Shown in pieces: positions 8,340 to 17,592 of a stretch of DNA of 64,000 nt. A program made the position numbers and the translations under genes. The DNA is taken from NCBI RefSeq assembly GCF_001953745.1, contig NZ_LWLN01000001.1, positions 868,001 to 932,000 of the forward strand. The letters are read 5' to 3'. Source of the stretch: Natrinema saccharevitans (lineage in GTDB: Archaea; Halobacteriota; Halobacteria; Halobacteriales; Natrialbaceae). Positions within the stretch are counted from its first letter, which is position 1. Every line of letters starts with the position of its first letter. The notes beneath the pieces were generated by a model, which saw nothing but the letters and a program-made list of their open reading frames with translations, ran no database searches and had not been told where the DNA came from.

Positions 8340-9907
8340 GCGAACGTTCGCTTCGGTACCACTCACGGAACGCGTTGACCGTGGATCACTCCCCGGCGCT
8401 GACGGGACTCTCGCTCGTCCCGATCGCGCTGTTTCTGGTCGCGTTCGTCGTCGGTAGCGGGACGCTGGTCGGATGGCTCGGCTTCGAGTCGCCGCTCTTC
8501 GGGCTCGCCCTCGAGACGGTGTTCACCGCGTTGCTGGTCGCCTCCGGCGCCTGTCTTCTGGCGACCGGCGCGGCGTCCCGACTCGAGCTGGTCGAGACGA
8601 CGCCGGATCGGTCGGTCGGCGTCGGCGTCTCGGCCGGCTTCGGCTTCGTCGCCTTCAGCGCGATCGGCCTGGCCGCGTCGCAGACGTTCGGGCTCGGCGG
8701 CGTCTTCTGGGCACTTCCCGCGTCCGTGGTCGGCCTCCTCGTCGCGGGTCTGGTTCTGTACGCACGCGAGGACCTCGGCGTGACCGTCCCGTCGGGTCTG
8801 TTCTCGTTGCTGATCGCCGGGCTGTTCCTGCTCGACGTGATCGATCCGAGCTGGACGTACAGCCCGGAGGGGTTCGGCGTGACGTTCCTCGGTACGGTCT
8901 TCGTTCCGCTGTTGACGATCCTCGCGACCTTCGTCGGTGGGTGGGCCGGTGCCAACGCGTTCCGCGGATTCGGAGCCGTCGGCCGGCAAGCCGGCGCGTT
9001 CTTCCTGGTCGGGACCAACGCCGCGCTCATCATGCTGGTGTTGGTCCTGTTGATCGCGTTCATCGTCAAGAACGGGTTCGGGTACGCCGTCGAAGGGATC
9101 GAGATCGGGCCCGGCCTGCACTTCCACTGGCCCTTCGTGATGAACGGGTACGACGCGTACGTCGGGACGAAGGGCATCTTCCCGGCGATCGTCGGCACGT
9201 TCTGGCTCGTCGTCGGTGCCGTCGTGCTGGCGGTTCCGATCGGGGTCGGCGCGGCGGTGTTCCTGACCGAGTACGCGGAACAGGGTCGGTTCACGTCCGT
9301 CCTCGAGATCGCGACGAACGGCCTCTGGAGCACCCCCAGCGTCGTCTTCGGCCTGTTCGGCTACGCCTTCCTCGTGCCCAGATTCGGGAACAACACGAGC
9401 CTGTTGGCCGGGATGATCGTCCTCGGATTCATGCTCCTTCCGCTCGTCGTGATCACGAGTCGCGAGGCGATCAAGAGCGTTCCCGACGAGTACCGCGACG
9501 CCAGCGCGGCGCTGGGCGTCTCCAAGTGGGAGACGATCAAAGACGTCACCATCCCCTCGGCGATGCCCGGCATCGTCACCGGCGTCATTATCGGCATCGG
9601 TCGCATCGCCGGCGAGACGGCCCCGATACTGATCGTCACCGCCGACAACCCCCAGCGGAAGTTCGCACCGGCCGTCCTCGGTTCGTTCGAGTTCACCGCG
9701 ACGCCGCCGTTCATCACGAACGAGGCGTTGCTCAGCGGCTCGAGTGCGCTCCCCTACCAGCTGTACGGCGCGATCACGACCGGCGTCGTCGGCGACGATC
9801 CCGGGTACGGATGGGCGACCGCGTTCGTCCTCCTGCTCGTGGTCCTCTCGTTCTACGTGATCGGCATCGCGACGCGGATGTACTTCCGGAAGAAGCTTCA
9901 GGCATGA
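8336..9907 (+). CDS. pstA: Phosphate ABC transporter permease PstA, N-terminally extended
   Basis: A 523-residue permease, much longer than a typical bacterial PstA of about 280-300. The first 230 or so residues add a set of hydrophobic helices without ABC-permease motifs. The C-terminal half is the PstA core, with an EAA loop ([20 protein letters not shown]) near residue 400 and [11 protein letters not shown] just after it. Overlaps pstC upstream and pstB downstream by ATGA junctions. The paralogue at 14179 has the same extended architecture, so the extension is a shared lineage feature and not an assembly artefact. The function of the extra helices is not known to me. Confidence 0.92.
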   Translation: MSERSLRYHSRNALTVDHSPALTGLSLVPIALFLVAFVVGSGTLVGWLGFESPLFGLALETVFTALLVASGACLLATGAASRLELVETTPDRSVGVGVSAGFGFVAFSAIGLAASQTFGLGGVFWALPASVVGLLVAGLVLYAREDLGVTVPSGLFSLLIAGLFLLDVIDPSWTYSPEGFGVTFLGTVFVPLLTILATFVGGWAGANAFRGFGAVGRQAGAFFLVGTNAALIMLVLVLLIAFIVKNGFGYAVEGIEIGPGLHFHWPFVMNGYDAYVGTKGIFPAIVGTFWLVVGAVVLAVPIGVGAAVFLTEYAEQGRFTSVLEIATNGLWSTPSVVFGLFGYAFLVPRFGNNTSLLAGMIVLGFMLLPLVVITSREAIKSVPDEYRDASAALGVSKWETIKDVTIPSAMPGIVTGVIIGIGRIAGETAPILIVTADNPQRKFAPAVLGSFEFTATPPFITNEALLSGSSALPYQLYGAITTGVVGDDPGYGWATAFVLLLVVLSFYVIGIATRMYFRKKLQA

Positions 9908-10830
9908 GTAATACCACGAACGAATCACAGCGACCGGCAGAATCGAACCGCCAGACGACCGACAGCGCCACGCGAACGACGGTCGGCGAATCCAGCGAGA
10001 AGACGCGGGACGAGTGGACCGACTACGAACTCGACGGGGAACCGAAGCTCTCGGTCGAGGACCTCGACGTCTACTACGGGGACGAACAGGCCCTCCGCGG
10101 GATCACGATGGACATTCCCGAGAACAGCGTCACCGCGCTGATCGGTCCGTCTGGCTGCGGGAAATCGACGTTCCTTCGGTGTCTCAATCGAATGAACGAC
10201 CGAATCAAGAGCGCCCGCGTCGACGGCTCCGTCGAACTCGAGGGGGAGGAGATCTACCAGGACGACGTCAACCTCGTCGAACTCCGGAAACGCGTCGGAA
10301 TGGTATTCCAGTCGCCGAACCCGTTCCCGAAATCGATTCGGGACAACATCTCCTACGGGCCGCGGAAACACGGCGAGATCGAAACGGGACTGGTCGCCCG
10401 ATTGCTCGGCGACGACTCGAGCGAGCGAGAGCGTGAACTCGTCGAGCGCTGTCTCAAACAGGCGGCGCTCTGGGAGGAGGTAAACGACCGGCTCGACGAC
10501 AACGCCCTGGGCCTCTCCGGCGGCCAGCAACAGCGCCTCTGTATCGCGCGGTGTCTCGCCGTCGACCCCGACGTGATCCTGATGGACGAGCCGGCCTCGG
10601 CGCTGGACCCGATCGCGACCGCGAAGATCGAGGACCTGATCGAGGAACTGGCCGAGGAGTACACGGTCGTCGTCGTCACGCACAACATGCAACAGGCCGC
10701 CCGTATCTCCGACCAGACGGCGGTCTTCCTGACCGGCGGCGAACTCGTCGAGTTCGACGACACCGACAAGATCTTCGAGAACCCCGAGAGTCAACGCGTC
10801 GAGGACTACGTGACCGGCAAGTTCGGGTGA
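9904..10830 (+). CDS. pstB: Phosphate ABC transporter ATPase PstB
   Basis: A 308-residue ABC ATPase. Residues 1-50 are a polar acidic tail. The Walker [10 protein letters not shown] is near residue 80, the Q-loop follows in [12 protein letters not shown], the signature is LSGGQQQR, the Walker [14 protein letters not shown] and the switch His THNMQ. NRMNDRI after Walker A is typical of PstB. The start ATG overlaps the pstA stop by 4 nt. It powers phosphate import through PstCA on the cytoplasmic face. Very similar in motif order to the second PstB at 15796. Confidence 0.95.
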   Translation: MSNTTNESQRPAESNRQTTDSATRTTVGESSEKTRDEWTDYELDGEPKLSVEDLDVYYGDEQALRGITMDIPENSVTALIGPSGCGKSTFLRCLNRMNDRIKSARVDGSVELEGEEIYQDDVNLVELRKRVGMVFQSPNPFPKSIRDNISYGPRKHGEIETGLVARLLGDDSSERERELVERCLKQAALWEEVNDRLDDNALGLSGGQQQRLCIARCLAVDPDVILMDEPASALDPIATAKIEDLIEELAEEYTVVVVTHNMQQAARISDQTAVFLTGGELVEFDDTDKIFENPESQRVEDYVTGKFG

Positions 10831-11549
10831 TGACCCGCGAGGACTATCGGTATCGACTCGAGCGGCTCCGCGAGACGGTCGTCGCCATGGGCGATCTCGT
10901 CCGCGAACAGTTCGCCGACGGCTGCTCCGCGCTGTTTACCGGAGACCGGGACCTCGCGAGCGACGTCATCGCGCGGGACCGCGTGGTCAACGACCGGTCT
11001 CTCGAGATCGAACGCGAGTGTCTCGACCTGCTGGCGCTGTACCAGCCCGTCGCCGGCGACCTCCGGATCGTCGTCGCTGCGTTCAAGATCGTCACCGACC
11101 TCGAGCGGGTGGGCGATCTGGCGACCAATCTGGCCGAGTACACGCGCGACGCGACCGTCTCGGACCCGACGCTCCCGGACGTGGACTTCGAGCGCATCGC
11201 CGCGCTGGCGCTCGAGCAACTCGAGGCCGCGATCGAGGCGTTTTTCGACGAGGATCCGGCGGCCTGCCGGGCGGTCGCCGACCGCGACGACGAACTCGAC
11301 CGGCGCTGTGAGGCGGTGACCGAGCGCGTCGGCCGACGGCTCATCGAGTTGCGGCTCGACGCCGACGGGCGCGTCGGGGACCGATCGCTCGGAGCCGAGA
11401 TCGACCGCCGCTCACTCGGGCCTCTTCTCGCCGACGTCTCGCGAACCCTCGTGATCGTCCGCGACATCGAACGCGTCGGCGACCACGCGGTCAACGTCGC
11501 CGCTCGAACGCTGTACGCCCTCGAGAGCGACGCATCGCTGCTCGCGTGA
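10830..11549 (+). CDS. phoU: Phosphate transport regulator PhoU (operon 1)
   Basis: A 239-residue PhoU made of two three-helix bundles. The repeated motif DLERVGDLATNLAEYT (first half) and DIERVGDHAVNVAAR (second half) contains the conserved Glu/Asp metal-cluster residues. The ATG shares one base with the pstB stop (TGATG), so translation is coupled. A GTG one codon earlier is possible. Ends the first pst operon. PhoU proteins restrain Pst import when phosphate is sufficient; that role is from family knowledge. Slightly longer than the stand-alone copy at 17593, with an insertion before the last helix. Confidence 0.92.
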   Translation: MTREDYRYRLERLRETVVAMGDLVREQFADGCSALFTGDRDLASDVIARDRVVNDRSLEIERECLDLLALYQPVAGDLRIVVAAFKIVTDLERVGDLATNLAEYTRDATVSDPTLPDVDFERIAALALEQLEAAIEAFFDEDPAACRAVADRDDELDRRCEAVTERVGRRLIELRLDADGRVGDRSLGAEIDRRSLGPLLADVSRTLVIVRDIERVGDHAVNVAARTLYALESDASLLA

Positions 11550-12187
11550 GGTCGTATCTACGGCTATTGACCGAGGTACACGTCACATCGCGTCCTGTTT
11601 CTTCCGCTGCGGGCTCGTTCAGGCGATGCGATCCACCCAACTCGAACTAATTCGCGGGAGGATATCGCAACGGACGTTCATCGCGGCGACCGGCGGCACC
11701 GGACTGACCGGGCTCGCCGACCGTCTCGGGGCGAGACCGACGATGCGCGTGTCGAACCAGCCTCGAGGCGACTCGACGAGATCGTCGGGGAGCGGTTCGG
11801 CGTCGATCGACACGATCGGTGCCGACGCGGAAAAGAGCGGTCGCCGTCGATCTTCGGGGAAGCCACCCGACGTTTCTCGAGCGGCCGTCCGGCCAGCATC
11901 GCTTCTTCGTGCGACGACCGTCTCGTCTCAGTCCCCTGGTCGGCGAGCGGTCGGTGAACTCGATCGACACTATAGTTCTACGGGATCTATAGTCCCAATG
12001 TCCTATAGACGAGTATATACAACTACGTGTCTATCAGTAATTTCGATGCCGCAGAAATACGGCGCTAGAACCATTGTCGAAAGCGTTATTGGTTTCCCGG
12101 TCGGCCTCTTCCTCGCTATGTCCAAGTATGTAGATCTATATAGCTAACATAGCATCGTATTTCTATATACGGTCGAAGATCCAGGTG
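11550..12187. other. Inter-operon region with a Tat-signal relic and AT-rich promoter DNA
   Basis: 638 bp between the two pst operons. The plus-strand frame from 11626 begins with a Tat-like signal (RGRISQRTFIAATG) in which one of the two arginines is Gln and no lipobox Cys follows. The rest of that frame is low-quality sequence, so it looks like a decayed gene start. From about 11970 to 12188 the DNA is AT-rich, with CTATAG motifs at about 11976, 11990 and 12003 and TCTATATAG at 12135-12143. These are candidate regulatory sites. Confidence 0.5.
12148..12170 (+). promoter_or_regulatory. Promoter of pstSCAB operon 2
   Basis: CATAGCATC at 12148-12156 is followed by TATATA at about 12164-12169, about 20-24 nt from the ATG at 12188. 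The 9-mer ends 32 nt from the start codon, against 33 nt for operon 1. TCTATATAG sits just upstream at 12135-12143. Confidence 0.6.
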
Positions 12188-13153
12188 ATGACTGATTCCC
12201 AGACGGACCGTACGGGTCGATCGCTTTCTCGACGAACGTTCCTCGCCGCCACGAGTACGGCGGGCGCCCTTGCGGTCGCCGGCTGTACCGAAAACACCGA
12301 TAACGGGGGCAACGAGCGAGTCGTCGTTACGGGAAGCAGTACGGTCCATCCGGTTTCCGACAGGATGGCCGAAGACTTCATGGCGGAAAACGACGGCGTG
12401 AACGTCACTACCGACCCGACCGGGACCGGTGGCGGGTTCAGTAACAACTTCTGCCCGGGCGATTCCGATATCAACGGCGCGTCGCGTCGGATTCAGGACG
12501 CCGAGGAACAAGACTGCAGCGACAGCGAGGTCGAACCGATCCAGTTCCAGATCGGTGCGGACGCACTTACCGTTGCCGTCCACAACGACTCGCCGGTCGA
12601 CTGCGTCAGCTACGACGAACTCGCCCAGCTCTGGATGCAAGACGGCGCGGAGACGTGGGCCGAAGTCAACTCCGACTGGCCCGATGAAGAGATCGAACGC
12701 TTCGGGCCGGCGACCACCTCCGGGACGTTCGACTGGTTCAACGAGAACGTCATCGGGGACGCCGGTAGTCACGTCGAGCAATACGAGAACACCGAAAACG
12801 ATAACGAACTCATTCAGGGCATCTCCACGACGGAAAACGCCATCGGCTACTTCGGCTACGCGTACTATCGGGAAAACGAGGACGACCTCAAGGCGCTCGA
12901 GATCAGAGAGAGCGAAGACGGTGAGTGTACTGCGCCGGACCTCGATGCGGCGCAGTCGGACGAATACCCGATGGCGCGGCCGCTGTACATCTACGCCAGT
13001 CAGGAGTCGCTTCAGCGAGATGTCGTCTACGACTTCGTCGAATACTATCTCGAACAGTCCTCGACCGACACCGTCACCGACGTCGGCTACGTCCCCGCGA
13101 GCGAAGATCAGGTCGAGTCGAACCTCGAGAAACTCGAGGACGCAGTGAACTGA
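12188..13153 (+). CDS. pstS: Phosphate ABC transporter substrate-binding lipoprotein 2
   Basis: A 321-residue PstS. The Tat signal carries RRTF and a lipobox AVAGC, followed by a polar linker. The first phosphate loop is TGSSTVHPVS, and the second region is GPATTSGTFDWF. Clear full-length family match, but the sequence is quite different from PstS1 (for example TGTGGGF after the first loop), so the two operons are not a recent duplication. First gene of the second pst operon. ATG at 12188 is preferred over the GTG at 12185 from promoter spacing. Probably differs from PstS1 in affinity or expression; this is inference. Confidence 0.93.
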   Translation: MTDSQTDRTGRSLSRRTFLAATSTAGALAVAGCTENTDNGGNERVVVTGSSTVHPVSDRMAEDFMAENDGVNVTTDPTGTGGGFSNNFCPGDSDINGASRRIQDAEEQDCSDSEVEPIQFQIGADALTVAVHNDSPVDCVSYDELAQLWMQDGAETWAEVNSDWPDEEIERFGPATTSGTFDWFNENVIGDAGSHVEQYENTENDNELIQGISTTENAIGYFGYAYYRENEDDLKALEIRESEDGECTAPDLDAAQSDEYPMARPLYIYASQESLQRDVVYDFVEYYLEQSSTDTVTDVGYVPASEDQVESNLEKLEDAVN

Positions 13154-13202
13154 TCCCGCCGAACCGAACCATTCACGATGGCAGTCCAACTACGCCCCAA
13201 CG

Positions 13203-14144
13203 ATGAGTGAGCGATCGATAGACGTCGATCTGACGCGGTCGTCGTCGAGCCAAGTCGTCAAAGAGCGCATCTACAAGTGGCTGCTGTTCGGCTGTGCTGC
13301 GTTGACCGTTTTCGTCACCGTGAGTATCATCGTCACGCTCGCGGCCGACGCGATCACGTTTTTCAGTGAAGTCTCACCGATCGCCTTTTTCACCGGAACA
13401 GAGTGGGTCGCCCGGTCCGACGGGGGGACGTTCGGCGTCTGGCCGCTCGTCACTTCGACGTTGATTATCACCGTCGTCTCGGCGCTCATTTCGGTGCCGA
13501 CCGGCGTCGCGGCCGCCGTCTACCTCAGCGAGTACGCGAGCGAACGGATGCGGTCGGTCCTGAAGCCCGCACTGGAGGTACTCGCCGGCATTCCGACGGT
13601 CGTTTACGGCTACTTGGCGCTGGTCTATTTGACGCCCGCGCTGCAGACGATCGGGATCCCTGTCGGGACGTTCAACCTGTTGAGTGCGTCGATTATGGTC
13701 GGGATCATGATCATTCCGATGGTGTCGTCGCTGTCCGAGGACGCGATGAGTTCCGTCCCTGACTCGCTCCGACAGGCCGGCTACGGGATGGGCGCGACGA
13801 AGTACGAGGTTTCGACCGGGATCGTGATCCCGGCGGCGATATCGGGGATCTTCTCGTCGTTCATCCTCGCGCTCTCGCGAGCGATCGGCGAAACCATGAT
13901 CGTCGTCATGGCCGCCGGCCTGCGGCCGCGGATGTTCGATTTCTCGAACCCGCTGAACAACCTGCTCAACTCGGGCCAGCCGATGACGGCGGGGATGGTA
14001 AACGCCGTGACGAGCGACGCGACCGGCGGTTCGGCGACGTATCTGAGCATGTTCGCGCTCGGGCTGACGCTGTTCGTGATCACGTTCGCCATGAATCTCG
14101 CAAGCGACTACGTCGCAGCGCGTTACGAGGAGGAATACAAATGA
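13203..14144 (+). CDS. pstC: Phosphate ABC transporter permease PstC, operon 2
   Basis: A 313-residue permease with six main hydrophobic helices. The conserved PstC/PstA signature appears as SRAIGETMIV near residue 225. The EAA loop is in QAGYGMGATKYEVSTGIVIP near residue 190. The protein ends in a charged tail (RYEEEYK). It begins 49 bp after pstS2. A 10-codon open frame starting at 13178 runs into its start, and a 12-codon frame starts inside its stop codon. It pairs with the 14179 PstA. Confidence 0.93.
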   Translation: MSERSIDVDLTRSSSSQVVKERIYKWLLFGCAALTVFVTVSIIVTLAADAITFFSEVSPIAFFTGTEWVARSDGGTFGVWPLVTSTLIITVVSALISVPTGVAAAVYLSEYASERMRSVLKPALEVLAGIPTVVYGYLALVYLTPALQTIGIPVGTFNLLSASIMVGIMIIPMVSSLSEDAMSSVPDSLRQAGYGMGATKYEVSTGIVIPAAISGIFSSFILALSRAIGETMIVVMAAGLRPRMFDFSNPLNNLLNSGQPMTAGMVNAVTSDATGGSATYLSMFALGLTLFVITFAMNLASDYVAARYEEEYK

Positions 14145-14179
14145 CTGCTACCGGCGAGACGAACGGGGTGAATCGATAA
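14141..14179 (+). other. 12-codon mini-ORF bridging pstC2 and pstA2
   Basis: The ATG at 14141 overlaps the pstC2 stop (ATGA), and the TAA at 14177-14179 overlaps the pstA2 ATG (TAATG). It encodes MTATGETNGVNR. The exact tiling suggests a translational-coupling leader, but chance cannot be excluded. Confidence 0.4.
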
Positions 14180-15792
14180 TGGCGACCGACCAGCACACGG
14201 CGGACTGGTACGGAACCGACGAGGCTGTCAGCCGCGTCCGGGGCAAGGCGTTCAAGTCGCTCTGTCTCGGTGCGACGCTGCTTGCCTTACTGGCCGTCTT
14301 CGTGCTGCTCCTGTACGTGGCAAACGACGCCTTCAAGCCGCTTTCGGCCGACCCAGGCTGGCTGCTGACCTTCGCTGCGACGCTTCTGCTTCCGACCCTC
14401 GGGGCGACGGTCTACTACTATACCCGCGATACGCGGGCCGGTGAAACCGCAGCGATCGCGCTCGGACTGCCGGTCGTTTCGCTCCTGCTCACCGGCGGGA
14501 TGTTCATCACGCTCGAACACGTCGTCAGCGTCTATCAGTGGCTCTCGATCCTCGTCGCGCTCATCGTTTCCGGCGCGATCATCGCCGCGCACAGTCGCGT
14601 TCGGGCGGCGGCCGACCTCGAGCGACTCATCGTTCTGGTCGCGGTTCCGGCCGCAGCGCTCCTTCTAATCCCCGACCTTATCCTTTCGTTGCCGATGCTG
14701 CCGACCGAGTCGCTCGCGCTGTTGGGCTCGTTCGTCGTCCCGATCGCGCTGGCTGTCGGCTGGTTCGTCCGCAGACAACGCGAGAGCAACCGTGACGGGG
14801 CTATCGCCGCGGTTCTGACGGCGGTCGCCGCGGCGGCCGGGCTGGGAGTCGCCCCGGTCGTCGGTCTCAGTCCGTTCGTCTGGATGCTGCTGGTCGTCGT
14901 CACTGGCGTCCCGACCGCCCTCTACATCGAAAGCGTCGTCCGCCGCGGAGCCGGCACGGCCGGACTCGCGTTCCCGGTCCTCGTCGCCGGTGGCATCGTC
15001 GCCGGCGTCCTTCTCACGGACGCGCTCGGGTTCGCCGGACCGAACTCGTGGCTCGACTGGGGCTTTCTGACGAGTCCACCGTCTCGAACGCCCGAAGACG
15101 CCGGCTTCTATCCACCGCTCGTCGGCTCCGTGATGATGTTGCTGGTCATCGTCGTCTCCGCGTTTCCCGTCGGCGTCGGCGCCGCGGTCTATCTCGAGGA
15201 GTACGCCCCCGACCGGGGACGCTGGGGTCGCGTCGTCGATCTAATCGAGGTCAACATCGGGAACCTCGCCGGCGTTCCGTCGGTCGTCTACGGTGTACTC
15301 GGGCTGGCGCTTTTCATTCGGCAAGGCGGGCTCGGGTCGGGAACCGCGCTCGTTGGCGGCTTCACCGTCGGCCTGCTGATCCTCCCGATCGTCATCATCT
15401 CCTCGCAGGAGGCGATCAGCGCCGTCCCGGACTCGATGCGACAGGCCTCCTACGGGATGGGAGCGACCAGGTGGCAGACCGTCCGGAACGTCGTCCTCCC
15501 GGAAGCGTTACCCGGCATCATGACCGGAAACATCCTCGCCATGGGACGTGCGATCGGTGAGACGGCACCGCTGCTGATCATCGGCGCACCGGCGGTCGTT
15601 CGGATCGCACCGAGTTCCTTCACCAACAAGTTCAGCGCGATGCCGCGACAGATCTACACCTGGTCGAGCGAGATCGACCCCGCGTTCCAGCACGGCGTCC
15701 TCGCGGCCGGCGTCATGACGCTGCTGGTCGTGCTTCTGCTGATGAACGGTGCTGCCATCATCATCCGTAACAAGTATCAACGCCGAGGCTGA
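14179..15792 (+). CDS. pstA: Phosphate ABC transporter permease PstA, operon 2
   Basis: A 537-residue permease with the same unusual build as the operon-1 copy. About 270 N-terminal residues form a membrane domain of several helices, followed by the PstA permease core. Core signatures include VNIGNLAGVPSVVYG, the EAA loop in QASYGMGATRWQTVRNVVLP near residue 425, and MGRAIGETAPLLI near 455. Its ATG overlaps the stop of the 12-codon mini-ORF. Only 3 bp separate its stop from pstB2. The extension is not found in Escherichia coli PstA, so it may be a haloarchaeal regulatory or stabilising domain (inference). Confidence 0.92.
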   Translation: MATDQHTADWYGTDEAVSRVRGKAFKSLCLGATLLALLAVFVLLLYVANDAFKPLSADPGWLLTFAATLLLPTLGATVYYYTRDTRAGETAAIALGLPVVSLLLTGGMFITLEHVVSVYQWLSILVALIVSGAIIAAHSRVRAAADLERLIVLVAVPAAALLLIPDLILSLPMLPTESLALLGSFVVPIALAVGWFVRRQRESNRDGAIAAVLTAVAAAAGLGVAPVVGLSPFVWMLLVVVTGVPTALYIESVVRRGAGTAGLAFPVLVAGGIVAGVLLTDALGFAGPNSWLDWGFLTSPPSRTPEDAGFYPPLVGSVMMLLVIVVSAFPVGVGAAVYLEEYAPDRGRWGRVVDLIEVNIGNLAGVPSVVYGVLGLALFIRQGGLGSGTALVGGFTVGLLILPIVIISSQEAISAVPDSMRQASYGMGATRWQTVRNVVLPEALPGIMTGNILAMGRAIGETAPLLIIGAPAVVRIAPSSFTNKFSAMPRQIYTWSSEIDPAFQHGVLAAGVMTLLVVLLLMNGAAIIIRNKYQRRG

Positions 15793-15795
15793 CTC

Positions 15796-16725
15796 ATGAC
15801 ACGAGATCAAATGACCGACCCGGACAGCCGTACCGATAACCAAGCGACCGACGGGGGGCAAGAGAGCCTCGCAAGCAACGACCTCGAGGGGTCCGATCCG
15901 ACGACCGAGCCCCTCGTCGATTCGTCGATCGACGTCGGCGATAGTACGGGTCCGTCCGGGGACGAGGGCGAGAGTCGGACCGTGATCGGATCCCGAGACC
16001 TCGACGTCTTCTACGACGACGTTCAGGCGCTCCAGTCGGTCGACATCGAGATTCCGGCCGAACAGGTCACGGCGATCATCGGTCCCTCCGGCTGTGGGAA
16101 ATCGACGTTCCTCCGCTGCATCAACCGGATGAACGACCTCGTCGACGCCGCGCGCGTCGAGGGCGAGTTGCGCTTCGAGGGGAAGAACGTCTACGACGAC
16201 GATGTCGATCCGGTCGTGCTCCGACGGAAGATCGGGATGGTGTTCCAGTCCCCGAACCCGTTCCCGAAGAGCATCTACGACAACGTCACCTACGGGCTGG
16301 ACGTACAGGGCGTCGACGGCGATTACGACGAGATCGTCGAGAACGCCCTCCGCCGGGCCGCGCTCTGGGACGAAGTGAAAGACCAGTTGGACTCGAGCGG
16401 GCTGGACCTCTCGGGCGGTCAGCAACAGCGGCTGTGTATCGCGCGGGCGATCGCGCCGGACCCGGACGTGATCCTGATGGACGAGCCGGCCTCGGCGCTG
16501 GACCCGGTCGCGACCTCGAAGATCGAGGACCTCATCGAGGACCTCGCCGAGGAGTACACGGTCGTCATCGTCACCCACAACATGCAGCAGGCCGCCCGCA
16601 TCTCCGACAAGACCGCGGTCTTCCTGACCGGCGGCGAACTCGTCGAGTTCGACGATACCGAGAAGATCTTCGAGAATCCCGAACACGACCGCGTCGAGGA
16701 CTACATCACCGGTAAGTTCGGGTAG
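15796..16725 (+). CDS. pstB: Phosphate ABC transporter ATPase PstB, operon 2
   Basis: A 309-residue ABC ATPase with a 60-residue acidic N-terminal tail. Walker A is GPSGCGKST, the signature LSGGQQQR, Walker [14 protein letters not shown] and the switch is THNMQ, all intact. The C-terminal 100 residues are nearly identical to PstB1, ending in the same YITGKFG/YVTGKFG tail, which may reflect gene conversion between the operons. An ATG at 15811 (second Met) is an alternative start. A GC-rich inverted repeat (GCCGGCG with CGCCGGC) just after the stop, at about 16727-16751, may end the transcript. Confidence 0.94.
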   Translation: MTRDQMTDPDSRTDNQATDGGQESLASNDLEGSDPTTEPLVDSSIDVGDSTGPSGDEGESRTVIGSRDLDVFYDDVQALQSVDIEIPAEQVTAIIGPSGCGKSTFLRCINRMNDLVDAARVEGELRFEGKNVYDDDVDPVVLRRKIGMVFQSPNPFPKSIYDNVTYGLDVQGVDGDYDEIVENALRRAALWDEVKDQLDSSGLDLSGGQQQRLCIARAIAPDPDVILMDEPASALDPVATSKIEDLIEDLAEEYTVVIVTHNMQQAARISDKTAVFLTGGELVEFDDTEKIFENPEHDRVEDYITGKFG

Positions 16726-16945
16726 CCGGCGTCACCGGTCGGCCGCCGGCGTTTCGCGCACGCACGACCCGTTCGCCACGACATCGTCGTTCTCACTCGA
16801 GTGAGTAATCCTGCCGAAACACACCGTCGGACGAGGGAATGTGTACTCCGCACTGAGAACGCTACTTATTGTCTCACACGACGTGTGTCCCGAGCGGAAT
16901 GGTCGCAACCGGGGTCCACATCCGTGCAGTTTGGCGCTGGTCGCG
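16726..16945. other. Spacer after pstB2, no gene seen
   Basis: 220 bp between pstB2 and the palindromic element. An open frame from 16801 crosses the element and has no recognisable features. A possible terminator hairpin lies directly after pstB2. Confidence 0.5.
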
Positions 16946-17031
16946 CTATAGTAGCTCTTGAAACGATTCACACACCGATCACAACGCTGTCCTGCGATCG
17001 GGTGTGCATTGACTTTCAAGAGCTACTATAG
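16946..17031. repeat. 86-bp palindromic element, copy 1
   Basis: Begins CTATAGTAGCTC and ends with its exact complement; the outer arms pair perfectly over 18 bp. An inner region also pairs (CACACCGATC with GATCGGGTGTG). It is about 85 % identical to copies at 27147 and 59405. Three of its outer-stem bases and one inner base differ from the other copies on both arms so that pairing is kept. It abuts the 5' end of the DUF457-like gene, which appears truncated there. Confidence 0.85.
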
Positions 17032-17063
17032 TCGTCCGGTCCCGGCGCGCGGCCCCCTACCTC

Positions 17064-17471
17064 GTGGCCGCGCTCGCCGCTGCCGCCCCCGACGCGGACA
17101 CGTTCCTCTTTCGGCCGCTGGTCGAACTCGGCTCCGTCGACGGCGCGCTGTGGAGTCATCGGGCGCTGACCCACTCGCTGCTCGGCGGTCTCGTCCTGAT
17201 CGGACTCTGCTCGGCCGTCGGTCCCTGGCGGGCCGCCGTCCTCGGCGTCGGCTCGCACATCGCGCTCGATCTCGTCAGCGGCGGCGTCTACCTGCTCACC
17301 CCCGTCGACGACACGGTGTACGGCACGTCGGTCGACTGGCTACTCCTGAACGCCACCGTTTCGGCCGTCGCAGTCACCGTCGTCCTCGGCGGCTTGCTCG
17401 CGATGAAATACGCCGTCCGACGCCCGGAACTGCTTCGCTCCCCGGCGACACCGCTCGAGCGGCTCCGGTAA
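17064..17471 (+). CDS. DUF457-type metal-dependent hydrolase, 5'-truncated
   Basis: From the GTG at 17064 there are 135 residues matching the membrane-bound hydrolase family of YdjM/DUF457. PDADTF, SHRALTHSLLGG and GSHIALDLVSGGVYLL are the family's His/Asp motifs, and several hydrophobic helices are present. The frame reads coherently upstream of the GTG (APYLVAALAAAAPD) right up to the edge of the palindromic element at 17031 and then stops making sense. The usual N-terminal helix with its first His motif is missing. The gene therefore seems to have lost about 30-40 codons at the element junction. Possibly non-functional. It also separates phoU from pstB2. Confidence 0.6.
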   Translation: MAALAAAAPDADTFLFRPLVELGSVDGALWSHRALTHSLLGGLVLIGLCSAVGPWRAAVLGVGSHIALDLVSGGVYLLTPVDDTVYGTSVDWLLLNATVSAVAVTVVLGGLLAMKYAVRRPELLRSPATPLERLR

Positions 17472-17560
17472 CACGTCCACGATTGCCGACCCGATAGCAA
17501 CGGTCGCAGTGCCCGTTCGTGGCCGGCAACCACTGACCCGTGGCGGCACCTCGCACACAG

Positions 17561-17568
17561 TATTTATG
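17561..17568 (+). promoter_or_regulatory. TATA element of third phoU
   Basis: TATTTATG centred about 29 nt upstream of the ATG at 17593. It supports that start and a leaderless transcript independent of pstSCAB operon 2. Confidence 0.55.
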
Positions 17569-17592
17569 AAGCACGGACGGGCTTTGACTACT

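Noticed and set aside
16801-17031. Plus-strand open frame crossing palindromic element copy 1
   Set aside because: It lacks family features and ends in the element; it is probably chance.
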